Source: Psettodes erumei | Taxonomy: Eukaryota; Chordata; Actinopteri; Pleuronectiformes; Psettodidae | DNA length: 64,000 nucleotides | Reading direction: 5' to 3' | Assembly: GCA_016785225.1 (NCBI GenBank) | Contig: JAFBJZ010000290.1 | Span: 613,001-677,000 of the forward strand | Position numbers and translations under genes: made by a program | Shown here: positions 49,401 to 62,530 of the stretch, one piece after another | Numbering within the stretch: the first letter of the stretch is position 1 | How the letters are laid out: each line of letters opens with the position of its first letter | The notes under the pieces: generated by a model | The model's input: only the letters and a program-made list of their open reading frames with translations | Told to the model about the DNA's origin: nothing | Database searches by the model: none

Positions 49401-51179
49401 AGCTAGACTTCACATTTGTAGAATTGGTTGTCATGCAATGAATGTTAAACAACAGTTATGGATTTTTGACCCCTTATCGGGAAGACATTTATGTCTCTGA
49501 TTTCACAATTCACAAGTTTGCTGTCTTTTTTAACAATTTTTTTCTTTTACAGTTTTCCAGATGTAGACAGATGTAGAAGTCCATTAACTCAAGCGGCATA
49601 TACGTTCAGTTCAGAGACATGTGAGTATTTTGTTACATCTATTTTGTACATTTTATAATAGATGAAATACATTATACCTACCTTTTCCTTAGTATGATAA
49701 TACTGAATGTGGCATCTACAAAAGTTTGTACCATATCACACATGTAATCGACTATATTTCAGATGGATAATTTGTATTTTTTATGACTTTGACCACATAC
49801 AACCTGAAAATACCACCAATATTTTATTTTACTGGTCAAACATCAAAGCCTCAGTGATTTGGGACTGTTCATACATTGCATTGCATAGCACTGCTTTTCT
49901 GTGCTTATTTTACTACTGACAGGGAGTCAGTCAGAATATTCTGATGCCGGGTGCTGACACGGACAATTTACCCCTGTTCACTTAAACGCAGTATCACAAA
50001 TGTTATGAAAACTTCCCGGTTGCTCCCGTCCTGTCTCTTTTAACATGCCTGTGTATGTGTGTGTGCGTGCGTGTGTGGCAGAGGTAGCTTACAGACCTGT
50101 GAACCTGTCAGTGGTTGTGTTTGAGGTCGTGTGTGCATGCGTGAGTGGGTGTTTTAATGACATAACAAAGGAGGAAAACAGCAATTTCTTGTGTTAAAGG
50201 TGTATTACATGTATGTGTGTGTGGTAGGTGGGTGGGACGGTGAGAAGGTGGGGCTGCATGGTGTTTAGAGGGTTCCCTGAACTTCATCGTCTGCCATTGT
50301 CTTCCTTCCTGTTTCATTCTCCACTCACTTCCTGTCAGCTGACTCAGCCAAAGACTCTTGATCAGGTAAACATCTATACGCTCCCGCCTCTGCACACAGA
50401 CTCTTACACGAATTCACGTACTAACTGTTCTGTACAGGCGAGTACCGAAAGACACACACCTTTTTCGCACAGTATGCAAATTGTCCTACTACAGTTGAAG
50501 AAAAAAGTACTTTCTACACACATTCAAATGAATATGTAGTCATGTATTCAAAATTGTAAAACTAGAATGATTTCAGCTACAGATCAGAAAGTTTTTAAAA
50601 TAAATGCAACTGACACACATTCCTAAGTGTTTTCAGAATTCAACCTCGCATGAATATCTGAAAAAAGCTATGGAGCTATGGAAAAAGAAATGAGGGAAGA
50701 CGGCAGCTGAGCTATTAGGAAGGAGCAGACATGTACACCAAAAAGTAGACAGCATATGAAAGGACTTAAAAGACTGAGTCAAAACAGAGATATAAAAAGT
50801 AGGTGAAAGAATCCAGTTGAAAGACAGGACGAGAGAACACAAACTTGCGAGAAACAGAGCAAAAGACACAGAGCTAGATAAGGACAGGCAAAGAGACGGA
50901 AAGAGAGACAGAGAGATGGAGGGGGGGCAGAGAGATAAAGATAGCTGAAAGGAGGGAGATCCGTCAGCGTTTGTTTCCTCAGGATGTGGTTAGCACGACG
51001 ACGACAAGGCAGATAGGCAACATCACTACCCGCTGGTCCCCTCTGACACCTGCAAGTGTGTGTGTGTATGTGCGTGCGTGTGCGCGTGTGCGTGTGTATG
51101 TGTGAATGTGTGAAAGTCAAAGTATATTGGTTGAGTACGTGTGTTTTAGTCATTAACTGAGTGTGTGTGTTTGCGTAAT
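46481..51179. other. Long AT-rich spacer
   Basis: About 4.7 kb without a supported exon. It contains a perfect palindrome at 47574-47603 and short GT/CA arrays near 49178, 50056 and 51057. Confidence 0.4.
47574..47603. repeat. Perfect 14-bp inverted repeat, 2-bp spacer
   Basis: CAACATTACCCAAA, spacer CA, then TTTGGGTAATGTTG. The arms are exact reverse complements. The next base on each side breaks the symmetry. Confidence 0.9.
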
Positions 51180-51350
51180 GTCCAGGTATTACTTATGTTG
51201 TGACCTAAACCTGTTTGGACATTATGGGGACTCGTCTTCTGTGGGGACTTGCTTTTTGTCCCCACAGCGTTGAACAAAGTCGTGTTTTAAGCTTTTGGTT
51301 GGGGTTAGGCAAGTAGTAGTTAAGGTTAGAGCAAGTCCCCAGGAAGTAAA
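51180..51350. repeat. Teleost interspersed repeat with GTCCCCAC motif
   Basis: Contains CATTATGGGGACTCGTCTTC, TGTCCCCACAGCG and GGTTGGGGTTAGGCAAGTAG, the usual wording of a dispersed teleost repeat fragment. Class uncertain. Confidence 0.4.
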
Positions 51351-51359
51351 TAAATAACA

Positions 51360-52357
51360 GTTTGTGTGTGTGCTGTCAAACGATACTGCAGAAAGAGAGA
51401 GAGAGAGAGAGAGACAGAGACAGAGAGAGAGGCAGGACTAAGTGAGAGGATGAACGTCTGAAGGGGGAAATTATAAGACGCTACACGCGGGACAGTGGAG
51501 AATGAAAGAGCCCAAAAAAGTCCGAAAAGTGGTGAAGAAAATCAGAAGATCAACCCGAACCCGAAAACATGAAGAACAGAGGACGTACATATGTGAAAAG
51601 GAAATTAAGCACCAAGGACTGGTAAAAAGAAAACCTCAAAACGTATACAGTGTATCTGTCGTCATCTGAGCTTCTTCTCTCTTTCTCTTTCTGACTCACT
51701 CATCATCCTATTTAGAACAGAGTGTGGTTTCAAGAAACGGAGAAAAAATAACGAAGACTTAATGAGTTAATGCAACACAGTGACAGTGTACTGTAAGTCA
51801 CTTTCCAACAAGCTGCCTTGCACTTGAAATGAGTTTTGTGAAGTAGATTATATTGGTCTTGTCACGCACTTGATTGCAGTCCTGTTTTTTAAACATAGCA
51901 TTGTGTTTTGTTTTTGCTTTGGGTAAAATTACCTCCTCTTTAGCTTCTTGGCTTCTCCTGCAGCGTCAGTTCAGCACGAGCGTCCGTCCACTTTTCTTCA
52001 GGCAAAGCCGTATGCACCTGCTTTCAGTCACAGCTGATAATCTTTCTTTCGATCTGCTTTTGAGGGCGTTAAATACCGATCAAAAAACCAAATGGCATCT
52101 GTTGACGTGGGCTGTATTTGCATAAATGCCAACCAGATAAATGTGCATGCTATAAGCTGCTATTTGAACTTGGAATCAAAATCGGTGCCACTTCTTATAT
52201 CTTTGAAAACGGTTTGCAGCAATACCAGTAAAATTTGGAATGATGTCCTCTAAATACTGGCACTGTGTTCTGCAGAGATGGTAAGCGCTAATGTTGTCAC
52301 CTGAGTTTTGGATTTCTTCATTCAATCTTATGCTGTGTTTCTTTCGTTCTCCCGTAG
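51360..52357. other. 5' flank or intron of the ELM2-SANT gene
   Basis: Ends at the acceptor CTCCCGTAG (exon from 52358). A possible upstream exon edge is CAGAGATG|GTAAGC near 52280. A (GA)n array lies near 51395-51425. The gene's promoter was not located. Confidence 0.35.
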
Positions 52358-52372
52358 ATGCTCAGCAAGTGA
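52358..52372 (+). promoter_or_regulatory. Four-codon upstream ORF
   Basis: The exon opens directly with ATG CTC AGC AAG TGA, ending two bases before the main ATG at 52375. If this is the 5' part of the mature mRNA, ribosomes would meet a minimal uORF and would need to reinitiate or scan past it. Confidence 0.4.
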
Positions 52373-52374
52373 TC

Positions 52375-55300
52375 ATGGACGACTGTTCATCTACCCGATC
52401 CTTCCCCAACCTCCACCACCATCGCCACCACCCGTCCTTTCACCTCACCATGCCCAGCCTTCAGAGCCCGGAAGCGGTGTACCAGCCGGCCCTGGAGCAG
52501 TATGGAAGCAGAGGGGAAGAATCGACGGCGTCTTTCCCCCCGATGTCAAGCACCTCCTCTGGGGGGAGAAGGGAGAGCAGTGAGGGTGACAGAGGCTTTC
52601 AAAGTACAAGTGGTAGCGGTTTGGATGGAGATGCAAGCTTGAGAGGCCAACTTGCCAGAGATAGCAGGTTAGGCAGCAATTTTGCTGACACCTGGTGTAG
52701 CAAAAAAGAGGATGTTTGGGAAGACGGAGAGAGTTGTGAAAGCCCTGCAGATGACTTTTATCATAAAGGTGATAGCTACGCTCACATGAATGATGTTTTT
52801 TACACCATGAATTATGGCGGCGAGGAAGGACTCAAGCGTAAACTCAGAGCAAACTATAATAACTGTGGCCAGGTTAGCTGTGAAGCGAAGAGTGAACCAG
52901 TTTACACTAGGGAGGCTAACATTAGCTACTTTACAAAACAAACTACTTCCCACAGCAGGAGTGCTGCAGGAAGCTTTAGTGACAGCAGTGTAGATTATTG
53001 TAGGGCAGACTCAAGGGTGAGCGATCATTATTTAGGGAGAGAAGAAGACTATGGGTCCAGCTGTGGCTCAGGGGAAGATCAGCTTCAGCCGGCAGAGGTT
53101 GAGGGGCCCTGGCTCAGTGTCTCCCCCTCGAGTCAGACGGGAGAGGGGAGGTGGGGAGGAGTGGCCGACACCACCACCTTGGCCCCAGGGTGCCTACCAC
53201 AGTCGCCTGTCAACGTCAGTGGCACGTACGCTCAGAAACTGGACTCCTTCTCTGAGGCTTTCCTCTCCCAGCGAAAAAGAAGATTCCCTGTGATTCCCAG
53301 CTGGGAATCCTCTGGACAGATCTGGGAATTTGGAGTAGGGAGAGGAGAAAGCGCTGGACTGGTCAAGTCAAGGCACAGCTGTGCTTTTGATTCAGACTCC
53401 TACCTGCCTCCCTCCTCGTCTTCTTCACCGGCTCACCCCTCTCTTCCATCGTTCCCCTCTCCTCCCACGTCGTCTCACCTCATGTCTTCAGTTCTTAGTC
53501 CTCCTCCCACACCTCTACCTCCTCCTTCTCACTCGCCCTCCAAAATGGACGCTCCCAGTGCATTCGGAGGGACTGGACACTCAGCTTCCCAGAAACCAGA
53601 ACCACTTGGCGCACTCCAGTTTTTCACTTCCCGCCTCCAGTCTCTCCCTTCTGTCCATTCCTCTGGGATGATATGGAAGTTTCCGCTGCTGTCACACTGC
53701 TTTCCGCAGTCATCAGGCAACCCAAGCAACAATGAGGGCAACCTAAGATCTCCCCAGGGTGCTGACTATAACAACATCACAGGTAAGGCACTGTACTGTA
53801 GTACTGCACTGTGCAATTTTTGTGAATGAAAGTGTGAAAGGAAGAAAATGAATCTAAAGTTGATACTAGTTCATCCAGAATCTGTCTTAGCTAAGATAGA
53901 AAAACAAAACAAAACAACCAAAATTGAAATAGACTATTTGACATGAATTATTTACCCTTCCAAAAAAAGAGAGACATACACATTCAAAACAGGTTAATAC
54001 CCCCATGTAAATTTATGGGACATGTGGGTTTTTCGTGGGTGAACTTGTGAAATGTACCATTTCCCCTATGCAAAAGACTTTTTCACTTTTGATTTTTTTT
54101 CACACGAAAACCAGACATCATTTGTACCATTTTCATGTCACGGGAAAAATGCAGTGTTCACGTATGACAGCCAGCACCCAGTATGTCAGAATTACTGAAT
54201 GTGTGCTGTCAAACGGAGATTTTCACATTCTCCAGTGTTTCTTAATAACACTAAAGAGATTCTGTCCATGTCTGGAGTAACGATTTCCTGTCTGCACAGA
54301 TAATAGTGACATTTCTGACTTTGGTTTGTCTTTCTGTCTACTCGCACACGATGATTAAGCAGTTTTACAGTTATTGGTAGTATCATGGCAGCACTGCAAC
54401 CTCCCTCTGACTTCCACTGGACTTGTTTTCTTTGCTTTGCCTTTTCTAATTTTTTTTCTCTCTCTTATTCTTCCAGCCCCACACAACATCCTTCAGTCTC
54501 CCGAGTCGTCGTTCCTCAACTCCTCATCCCATCATTCATCCCCCCACCCGCTGCCCAGAGCCCTCTGTCCCTTGAATACTCCATCCCTCCATTCCTCCCT
54601 CCATCTTCCCTTCCCTTATGAAGCGGCAGAAAAGGTAGCTCCTTACCTGGTGACACAGAAAGTAATAAATGGACCGGCCACTCTGAACCAGCCCCAGCTA
54701 CAGGTAAAGTATAGTATTTCTACTGTGTCAGCCAGAAGAAACAATTTCGGGGCATTTAAACTATTTTAAAGAATCATGCTTGTGTATTTCCTCTTGCTGA
54801 GAGTGACGCAAAAACCAGCAGGTTTCTCGGGAATCAGATGTCCAATGTAATCATTTGGTTGCCAGGTTGTAAACTCACATTGTCAGCTCACTGTCAAAAT
54901 ACTTCAGCTTTTAGGTCTTCAGTTATACAAATGTTTAACTGGATGGCTTTAATTTTTAACCATGTGTCAATCAAAAAAGGACATGAGTACCATTCTTACG
55001 TTCTTACGTTTACTTTTTCTAAAATACTTTGTCCTTGGAATCTTGCAGCCACAAGCGGCTCCAGTCTACACCGGAACGCCGTTCTCCAGTATCCTTCATT
55101 CCAGCAGGGGTCAGAAGAGGGGCCACTACACTCCCCGACCCATCCTCAATCCAGTCCGCAAGGGGACAGGCCTGTACTCCTCCCTCTCATCTCTTCATCA
55201 CAGAGAGGACAGAACAGCATGTGGAGAAGAGGAAGAGGCAAGTGGCGTGTCGCGGTAAGTGAACAACTCAAGTAAACACCAGAGTTATGGAGCTAATATA

Positions 55301-58300
55301 AGGTTGCTGTTGGCTGAAGAACTTTCTGGCTTATGATGTTGTGTTTTATTTCATTTTTCATGATCACTTTAATTTGTTTCCCCTTCTCTTTCCAGGTATG
55401 TCAACGTAGGGGATGAGTTCCAGGCAGAGCTTCCTCCCTGCTTCGCTGATGGGCTGTGGTCACCAGAGGAGGAACCCCTCAGGGAACAGTTGCTCTGGAA
55501 ACCATGGGATGGGTTGGAGGAGAGTGCTAGCTTACAAAACCAAGGTAAATGACAAGGACTAAATGCAGTTTTCCACCCCAAAACTTTCTTGCTAGGACCA
55601 ACTCAAAGTGATTGTAGGTGAAATGTAGATGAATTGTTGAAACATTTTTAAGGGAAATGAATTTCTGACCAAAATAAGGGAGTGAGGATGTAATTCCGAA
55701 GGGGAAGTGGCAACTTAAATATAATTTAAGAATATGATGGGAGACAAACCTGAAAATAGTTAGTAACATAATAACAATGATTTTGTTTCATTATTTCTAA
55801 TGTGAACTGTTAAAACTTGTTTGCACAGTGGCGACGCTGTTGTCCATGTGTAGTTCAGGCTGCGTGCCAGGAGGGGGCAGTAACACTGAGCTGGCTCTGC
55901 ACTGTCTGCACCACTGCCAGGGGAACACAATGGTATGCAGCTTTCTTTCTTCCTTTCTTTCATTCGTTCTCACGCATTCACATCCAGTTCACGCTCTGTT
56001 CTCTGCCTCCTCCATGTCTCTCTCCCGTGCAGGCCACTCTGGAGATGCTGCTGTTTTCACAGCCCTCACCAACAGGAGACTATCACTACTCTGGTAACCT
56101 TTGACCTTTGACCTCACTTGACCAACTAGACCACTAGAACAATGCTTGGCTATCCTATACCTGTTAAAAGATGAGTTCGAAATGATCTCCTGATGTTCAG
56201 ATAACTCTTCGTTTGGGTTTGGGTATTTATCCACAGTTAAATCTGTCTCTTTCACCCCATAACTTGCTCACTCCAGTTTAATTCCGAGTCTTTCACCAGT
56301 TTTTGGCCCCTCTAACTTTGTGAAATTTAACCGGGGACAAAAATAGGAAGAGAAGTAAAATTACCCAAAAGGTGTGGAGGAAGCGATCACAGTGGAGGAA
56401 GCCAGCAATGGCCAACAGTTGTATGCATGTCATGGTGCGAGCCAGCAGAAAAGGCTCTAGTTGCATTGTAGTACAATAGTAGCCTTTGTAGAAAACCCAA
56501 ACCTCCTGCCACTTGCATGCCATTCTCTCTCTCTCTCTCTCTCCCTCCCTCCCTCCCGCCCTCTCTGTCTCTTCTTTGGTTCATTTAAATCATTAGCAGA
56601 CATTGTTGCATAGTAGTGTTCACTCAGGAGGCTCCCTGTGTGACAGCTCAACAACATGTAGATGTCTCAGGTCCCTTGCATGTCCCAGGACTCCCCTCCA
56701 GCTTTTGACCCCCTGAATCACTTCAGCTGCCCTGAGGTGTCCTAGTCCTAACTAAGCAACAACCCCCTGCCTGTCTATAGTTTGCTGAACAAAGTCTAAA
56801 AATGTGTGTCCTCAGGCGATCAATGGTAGGTGTAACAGGGTACATATTAGTGACATGGTATATATAGTATAGGTTTAGCAACTCACTCAGTCCACACACA
56901 TTTATATATCAACCTTATCAACTCTACACAAAAGAAAAAGTACATGCTACACACAGGTTCCTTTGCTAAAGCAAACAGTCATTGTAGTCCACATCAACCA
57001 ACTCCTCAGACTCATCATCTCCTTTATCTGTCATGCAGGGCTTAACGTATTTCACTACAATGGCTGCATTACTTGGCCTCCCAGAAGGTCATGCATTGCG
57101 GGATGACCTTTTGGTATATGTTTTCATTTTTTCACATGCCCTTTTCCCCTCTCCCCTTCTCCCTCTTTCTCTCTCTGCCTGTAGGTAGTGATGTTTGGAC
57201 AGACACTGAAAAGAGTCTCTTCAGCGCAACTCTGGGGACTTATGGAAAAGACTTTTCAGTCATACAGAAAATGGTATGTATAATATAATATATACCATGT
57301 GTTGCTTTTCTAATCTGTTTTTGCACTTGCCTAACAGTAAACCTGTATATATACACACACACATGAATTCTAAATATATATTACTGGAACTATATTCATA
57401 TCGTAATAAAGTGCATTTTATTGTACAGAAGCAAACAGACGGTTTTAAAAATGTCTTACTTAGATTTAAAATAACATGTTTGATGACCAAATCAACAGAT
57501 GGAATAGAAAATGAACAGTGAAGCATTCATTTTGGTCCACTGCACCACTCAGTGGTTGTTTATTTTGTGCTCCGCACTGCGGTGTTGATTGCTCTATTTT
57601 TGTGCCGGATCATTACACAGAGGTGAAGTAGTCTGTTCTTTAGGAGCAGTGTGTGCAGTGGTCTTTTCCTTCCCTGCACAACCAGAATGTATGAAGACCT
57701 TCCCTTTTGATTCATTGGCTCCCTTTACAGTCACCTGCTATTGCATGGTTTCCATCAATGGGTCAATGTGCAAGTAAACTCTTCAGATCCACTGATTAAC
57801 TTGATTTTATCTTATGCAACTGTTGAGATCATGCTTGCACACACTTGCAACAATGATCACATGCATTTTGGAGGCAAGCTGAAGTAGAACCAGTCAAGAC
57901 TTTCCTGTTCATTTCTAAACGCCGAGTACTCAATATGTGTGCGCTTGCACGTGCTGTGTATGTTGCAGGTAAGGACTAAGACAGTGAGCCAGTGTATCGA
58001 GTTTTACTACCTGAGCAAGAAGCTCCAGGACAAACAGAAGAAACAGAAGGAGGAGGAGAGCAGAGATGCCGAGCTGGAGCAGCAGAAAAGTGTAAGAAAC
58101 ACTGGAGATGTTTTAGCCTAATTTCTCATGTGGTTCTGATCTCATCTCCCGTTTCCTGTTGTTGTTGTTGGTGTCCTGAGGCAATTTGCCTGTTTCCATG
58201 ATACACTGTGTGGTCCACTGCGTCATGCATCCTGATCTCTTCATGATAAGCTTCATACAGTAGCTTGGCATAGGGAAGAATATGAAGAATTAGGAGTATT

Positions 58301-59191
58301 TGTGCAGTCTTGTGAAATGAGTTCAATGTATTACTTGGTCATGCAGTGTGGAATGCAGCTCCACCAGTCAGTCACAGCATGGCAACTCACAACTTGTTCT
58401 GTGTTTACAGGTGACGCCCATCTGCCAGCCAGTGGACAGACAGTTTGGGCTGGAGGAGGCGGTTCCTGTGCCTTCATTGGCCAGCTTCTTCCCCTGCAAG
58501 CTGTGTGGGAAGTGAGTGGGACCAGTCACGCTCAGAGGAAGCTCCAACGCACAACCTTCTCTGTGTTTGGTTTCCGGGGAAAGGCAACAGATGGTTCTGA
58601 TTGTCAAGTCTTCTTTTCATCCCTGTGTTTCTCTTTCCTCTCCCGCTTGCGCTCTCCAGAATGTTCTACAAAATCAAGTCCCGTAACGCTCACATGAAGA
58701 TCCACCGCCAGCCTCAGGAGGACTGGACAGACAGGCGGCTGCAGCACCAACTCCTCACCCAGCACCTGGCCCTCAGTCGTTCTGCCAACCTCATGCCCAA
58801 CTCAGGCGGTAACCTGATCCCACCCCAGGCTCCAGCTCTGACCTTTTCCCCTCCTGGCCTCGCTGCAACATCAAGCAGCAACAACAATGCCGACATCATC
58901 CTCAACTCTGTTACCAATAGCAACACCATCGCTCCCAGCAATACCAGTGTCCTAGATCCCACCACCACAGTAACATACAGCAACATCGCTGCTTCAAACT
59001 CTCATGTAATCACCAGTATTGATGCTAGTGACTCAAATCATAGAGAGCCCACCACTGTCGTACCTTTCCACCAATCCTGGGGCTCATTTGGACATGGCCC
59101 CAACCCTGCTGCCTTTTACTGCAATACAGAGGGGAAAGAGGATATAGCAGGTGGGACGGTGGAAGGGAAAGAGCCAATCAGATGGCAGTAG
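52375..59191 (+). CDS. ELM2-SANT-C2H2 corepressor (TRERF1/ZNF541/MIDEAS family), 10 exons
   Basis: Exons: 52375-53782, 54477-54703, 55049-55254, 55396-55544, 55829-55932, 56033-56093, 57185-57273, 57969-58091, 58411-58511, 58660-59191. All GT-AG; they join to exactly 1000 codons (999 aa). The N-terminal 540 residues are low-complexity Ser/Pro/Gly with one conserved-looking piece (YAQKLDSFSEAFLSQ) similar to a TRERF1 segment. ELM2 spans about 614-715 (RYVNVGDEFQAELPP, QLLWKPWDG, VPGGGSNTELALHCLHHCQG). SANT spans about 720-768 (DVWTDTEKSLFSATLGTYGK, TVSQCIEFYYLSKKL). A C2H2 finger follows at about 814-838 (FFPCKLCGKMFYKIKSRNAH). The tail is Asn/Ser/Thr-rich. ELM2-SANT proteins recruit class I HDACs in the nucleus. 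The finger after SANT favours TRERF1 or ZNF541 over MIDEAS; I cannot decide which. Confidence 0.88.
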
Positions 59192-59391
59192 TGTTCAACT
59201 CTCCGAAAAGCATTACTGTTGCAAAAGTCTGACATTTCAAACTGAAATTCAAACTTCAAACTTGTTTTTTAATTCAAACTTCTGTACTCTTTTTCAAACT
59301 CATTCTAAGAAACATGATTTTTTAATTGTTTTTTTTTTGTAAATTTTGTACTTCACTGTGTAACATATTTAAATGTTTCCTTTGACATTTG

Positions 59392-59397
59392 AATAAA
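59392..59397 (+). terminator. Polyadenylation signal of the ELM2-SANT gene
   Basis: AATAAA about 200 bases past the stop codon, followed by a T-rich stretch. Confidence 0.6.
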
Positions 59398-59419
59398 ATT
59401 TGTAGCCTTATAATTGTTT

Positions 59420-61362
59420 TTGAGTTCAGTAAAACTACTACTTGTCCCATTTACACAGTCTTTAGGCAGATTTTTCTCCGTTGGACAGATCAAGGCTCGC
59501 TGTTTCCCGGACTCCAGTCTCTGTGCTAAGGTAAGCTAACTTCTTCATATTTAATCGACAGACATGACACTGGCATGTCTATCTTGTAATCTAATATTTT
59601 GCAAGGAAATGAAAAGTAACTCTTTGACTCCTACTTGAACAATAATTTTGTCTTTTGTGAGGACCAGCTAAAATGTCCCTCGTTTCCTCACAGGTAGGTA
59701 GCTACACAGGAACACACTCACACACAATCACAAAGACAGTCTTACACACATTGCTTGTTGAAAGGTTTTGATATAACACCATAATGGGCTAATATTGACC
59801 TTGGTAGACCATCTCCTCTCTTATAGCTGTCTGAGTTCCCATAACTGTCCTGTTGATGGTTAACTACAGGGATTGCGTGTGTGTGTGTTTTTGCGTGTGT
59901 GCCCTGGACGATGAAGATAGAAAAGGGGCCCTCTGAATATTGTGCGTTCAGCAGCGCACACAGCGTGGAGCAGATCAGCTAAAATGAGCTTGAGGTCGAC
60001 CTAAAATGAACCATATAAACATATAAGGATAATTTGTGATGACGCCAACATCTTCTCATAACTTGGCAAAAACGAAATGACCACATGCTCCCTTTTAGAT
60101 AATTTTTTCTTGTGCAGATGTAACTTGATTTTCATGCTGATTGCTGAGAATGTGTCCTTGGTTCTCTGTCATCATGTCTACTTATAATTCACCTGCACTG
60201 ATTAGGTCACTTATCTGTATTTCTGAAGGCGGTGAGCATTCTTTGGTCTCATATCTCCATGAGCGTTATTGCCTCTGCAACAGCGATAATGCTGTTTGTG
60301 TGGGTGTGCGTATGGTATGTATGTCTGTTTGTTTAGCTCTATATAATGGGACATGTGTCCTTCTATGTATCCTTGTTGAGGAAATTCTGTGAGTAACAGC
60401 CTTTAATGTGGTTCCTCCCCCTGGAACACTCCCTCCCCCTGACGAAAGTCCACCATGTCTGGCAGTTTGTCAGCCCTTTTTTCTCTGCCTGATATCTGTC
60501 TCTTTCTAACGCTCAATCTCCTTCCTCTGTGAAATAGAGCTTGAGGTGTGGCTGATTAATAAATGTGATCTGCCAGTGTCAGATTTTGCTGTGTATCCTG
60601 TCTTCCTACATCTACATCAGTTTTTAATTCCCACAGCAATTATAAGCTAGCTGTATCGATGTAACATGGGGACCAACCAAGACGTTAATGTGTGTGTAAT
60701 GTGTGTAGTTACGTTCTTTACTGTCATAGTTTTTTATTTAATTTGCACTTCGTAGACAACAGCAACAGTCCTCAATGTTGGCCTTTTTTCAGAAGGCGAG
60801 AGAGAGAGCACATAGATGAAGGGGGAGAGGGAGACCAGACCAATGGGGAGAGGGGAGTGGGGAATAGAGAGAGAATAAACAGAGAAGTTACTGAGCAGTG
60901 GCCATTCACCTATTCATGCCAGCTGACTGAGCTCATGCCCCCACCACGGCCTGTCCCCGTTTTGTGTTGTTTACTGCCCCACCCCCCACCCCCCCACCCA
61001 ACTAGGGTGGTGCCAGTACATAAGAACAATTTTTCATTTCTCTATTGTGACCATGATATAATGCATAGGAATACAGCCCTTTAATTGTGTGTCGATCGGA
61101 TATAACCCTGAAAAGATGAAGTCATAAACGCACATTTTGCACTTCAAATTGGTTTGAAATGACTGTGAAGCCTGACAGAATGATTCACTCCCTTTTCACT
61201 TTTGTAGAATAGACTTGCAGAGTAATGCTCTTGGGATGCAGACTGCTGCCATTGATACAGGTTGGAGGTTGCGCTCCATTGTGTAATAGTTGGCACAGAT
61301 GTCACATTATTAGGGAAAAAGTGGAAACTTTGAAGTTTCATTTGCTTCCCCTCTGCTGCTGC
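59420..61362. other. Spacer
   Basis: No exon or RNA gene supported. A C-rich tract lies at 60976-60998. Confidence 0.4.
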
Positions 61363-61525
61363 ACTTTAAAAGGACAGTCTGGGTTAGTTGAACTGGGATA
61401 GTGTGAGGAACTGATTTATAGTCAGTTTACTAGCTGCAGTAGAGTTTGATCTGTGTGCTCTGTTTGCTTTGGAAAAGCAGAGAGGAGAAGCTTCAAATAA
61501 CCCAAACTACCCTTTAATGAGAAAC
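61363..61525 (+). repeat. Teleost interspersed repeat, copy 2
   Basis: ACTTTAAAAGGACAGTCTGG, GTGTGAGGAACTGA, AGTCAGTTTACTAGCTGCAG. Same word order as copy 1 at 23811-23997, strongly diverged. Confidence 0.45.
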
Positions 61526-62315
61526 TGCCCTTTTGGAGAAGGTGCCTGAGCAAGATTCACAAGGCTCATTAATATTAGTTTCTGCACTCACTGAAAGTAA
61601 AGGGTCATCAGTGTTGGCAGCGCTCTCAGCTGACATTATTATTTACACACCAGGTCAGCAACTGATAAACAATTTATCATTGTGTCTTATGTTGTTAAGA
61701 TAGTGGCCTGCATTTATCACAGCAAACATGTTAGAGTATAGGTGTACACTGCTCTGCTGGCTCTGGGGGAGGTGAAAGGTCACATTTGAGCACACACTGA
61801 CATTTTCTGTAACCTTTTGAGTACACAAGATGACAATATAATTCATATTGAGGGTCTGTTAATGAGAGAGGGGGGGCCACAAAGATTCTTGCAGCCAGGG
61901 CCAGTGTAGCCTAGTTACAGGAACACTGGTGATGTAACACTTTGGCCCACTTGGCATGTGTGAGAAGACCCGGCCCTGCTTCAGAAGGAGGCGTGTGAGA
62001 AACTATGAGAGTACGGTATTAATCAAAATCTTTAACAGACAGGCGGAGAGAGGGGACGGGTGACAGCAACAGATAAGGAGAGAGAAATATGTTTTAAAGT
62101 TCAGGGAGAGAGGGAGAGTGAGGTGAACAGAAATAAATTAGGTCAAAGCAAAAACTAAATTTTAGGCCACTTGAACTGATCAGGAATCCCAGTCTCCCAT
62201 AACAACTAAGATTACATTTGTATATCTCAATCTTATTTCTGACTTCTGAGTTGAACAAATAATTGATTGGCACCTCATTTTATGTTTCCTCCTGTGTCCA
62301 TTTGTTGGTTAGTTT
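61526..62315. other. Spacer
   Basis: No supported exon or RNA gene. A run of G lies at 61870-61876. Confidence 0.35.
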
Positions 62316-62530
62316 GATTGGCACCTGGTTTGTGCAAAAGCTAGTAAATGGATTTCCATGAAACTTGGTGGAGGGATATAGCTTGGGCCAAGGAGGAACC
62401 CATCATATTTTGGTACCGATCTGGATCATGGGGTGGAGCCAGGAATTTTTTTTCTTTAATATTGTAAGATAGGGCATTAAAAAAAGAAGAGTTAATATCA
62501 GGGGAATTCTGCATTTATTGAGTGTCATTC
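62316..62530 (+). repeat. Teleost interspersed repeat fragment
   Basis: GGATTTCCATGAAACTTGGT, GGAGGGATATAGCTTGGGCC, AAGGAGGAACCCATCATATT, then ATTGTAAGATAGGGCATT. This is the characteristic wording of a very frequent teleost repeat; class uncertain. Confidence 0.5.
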
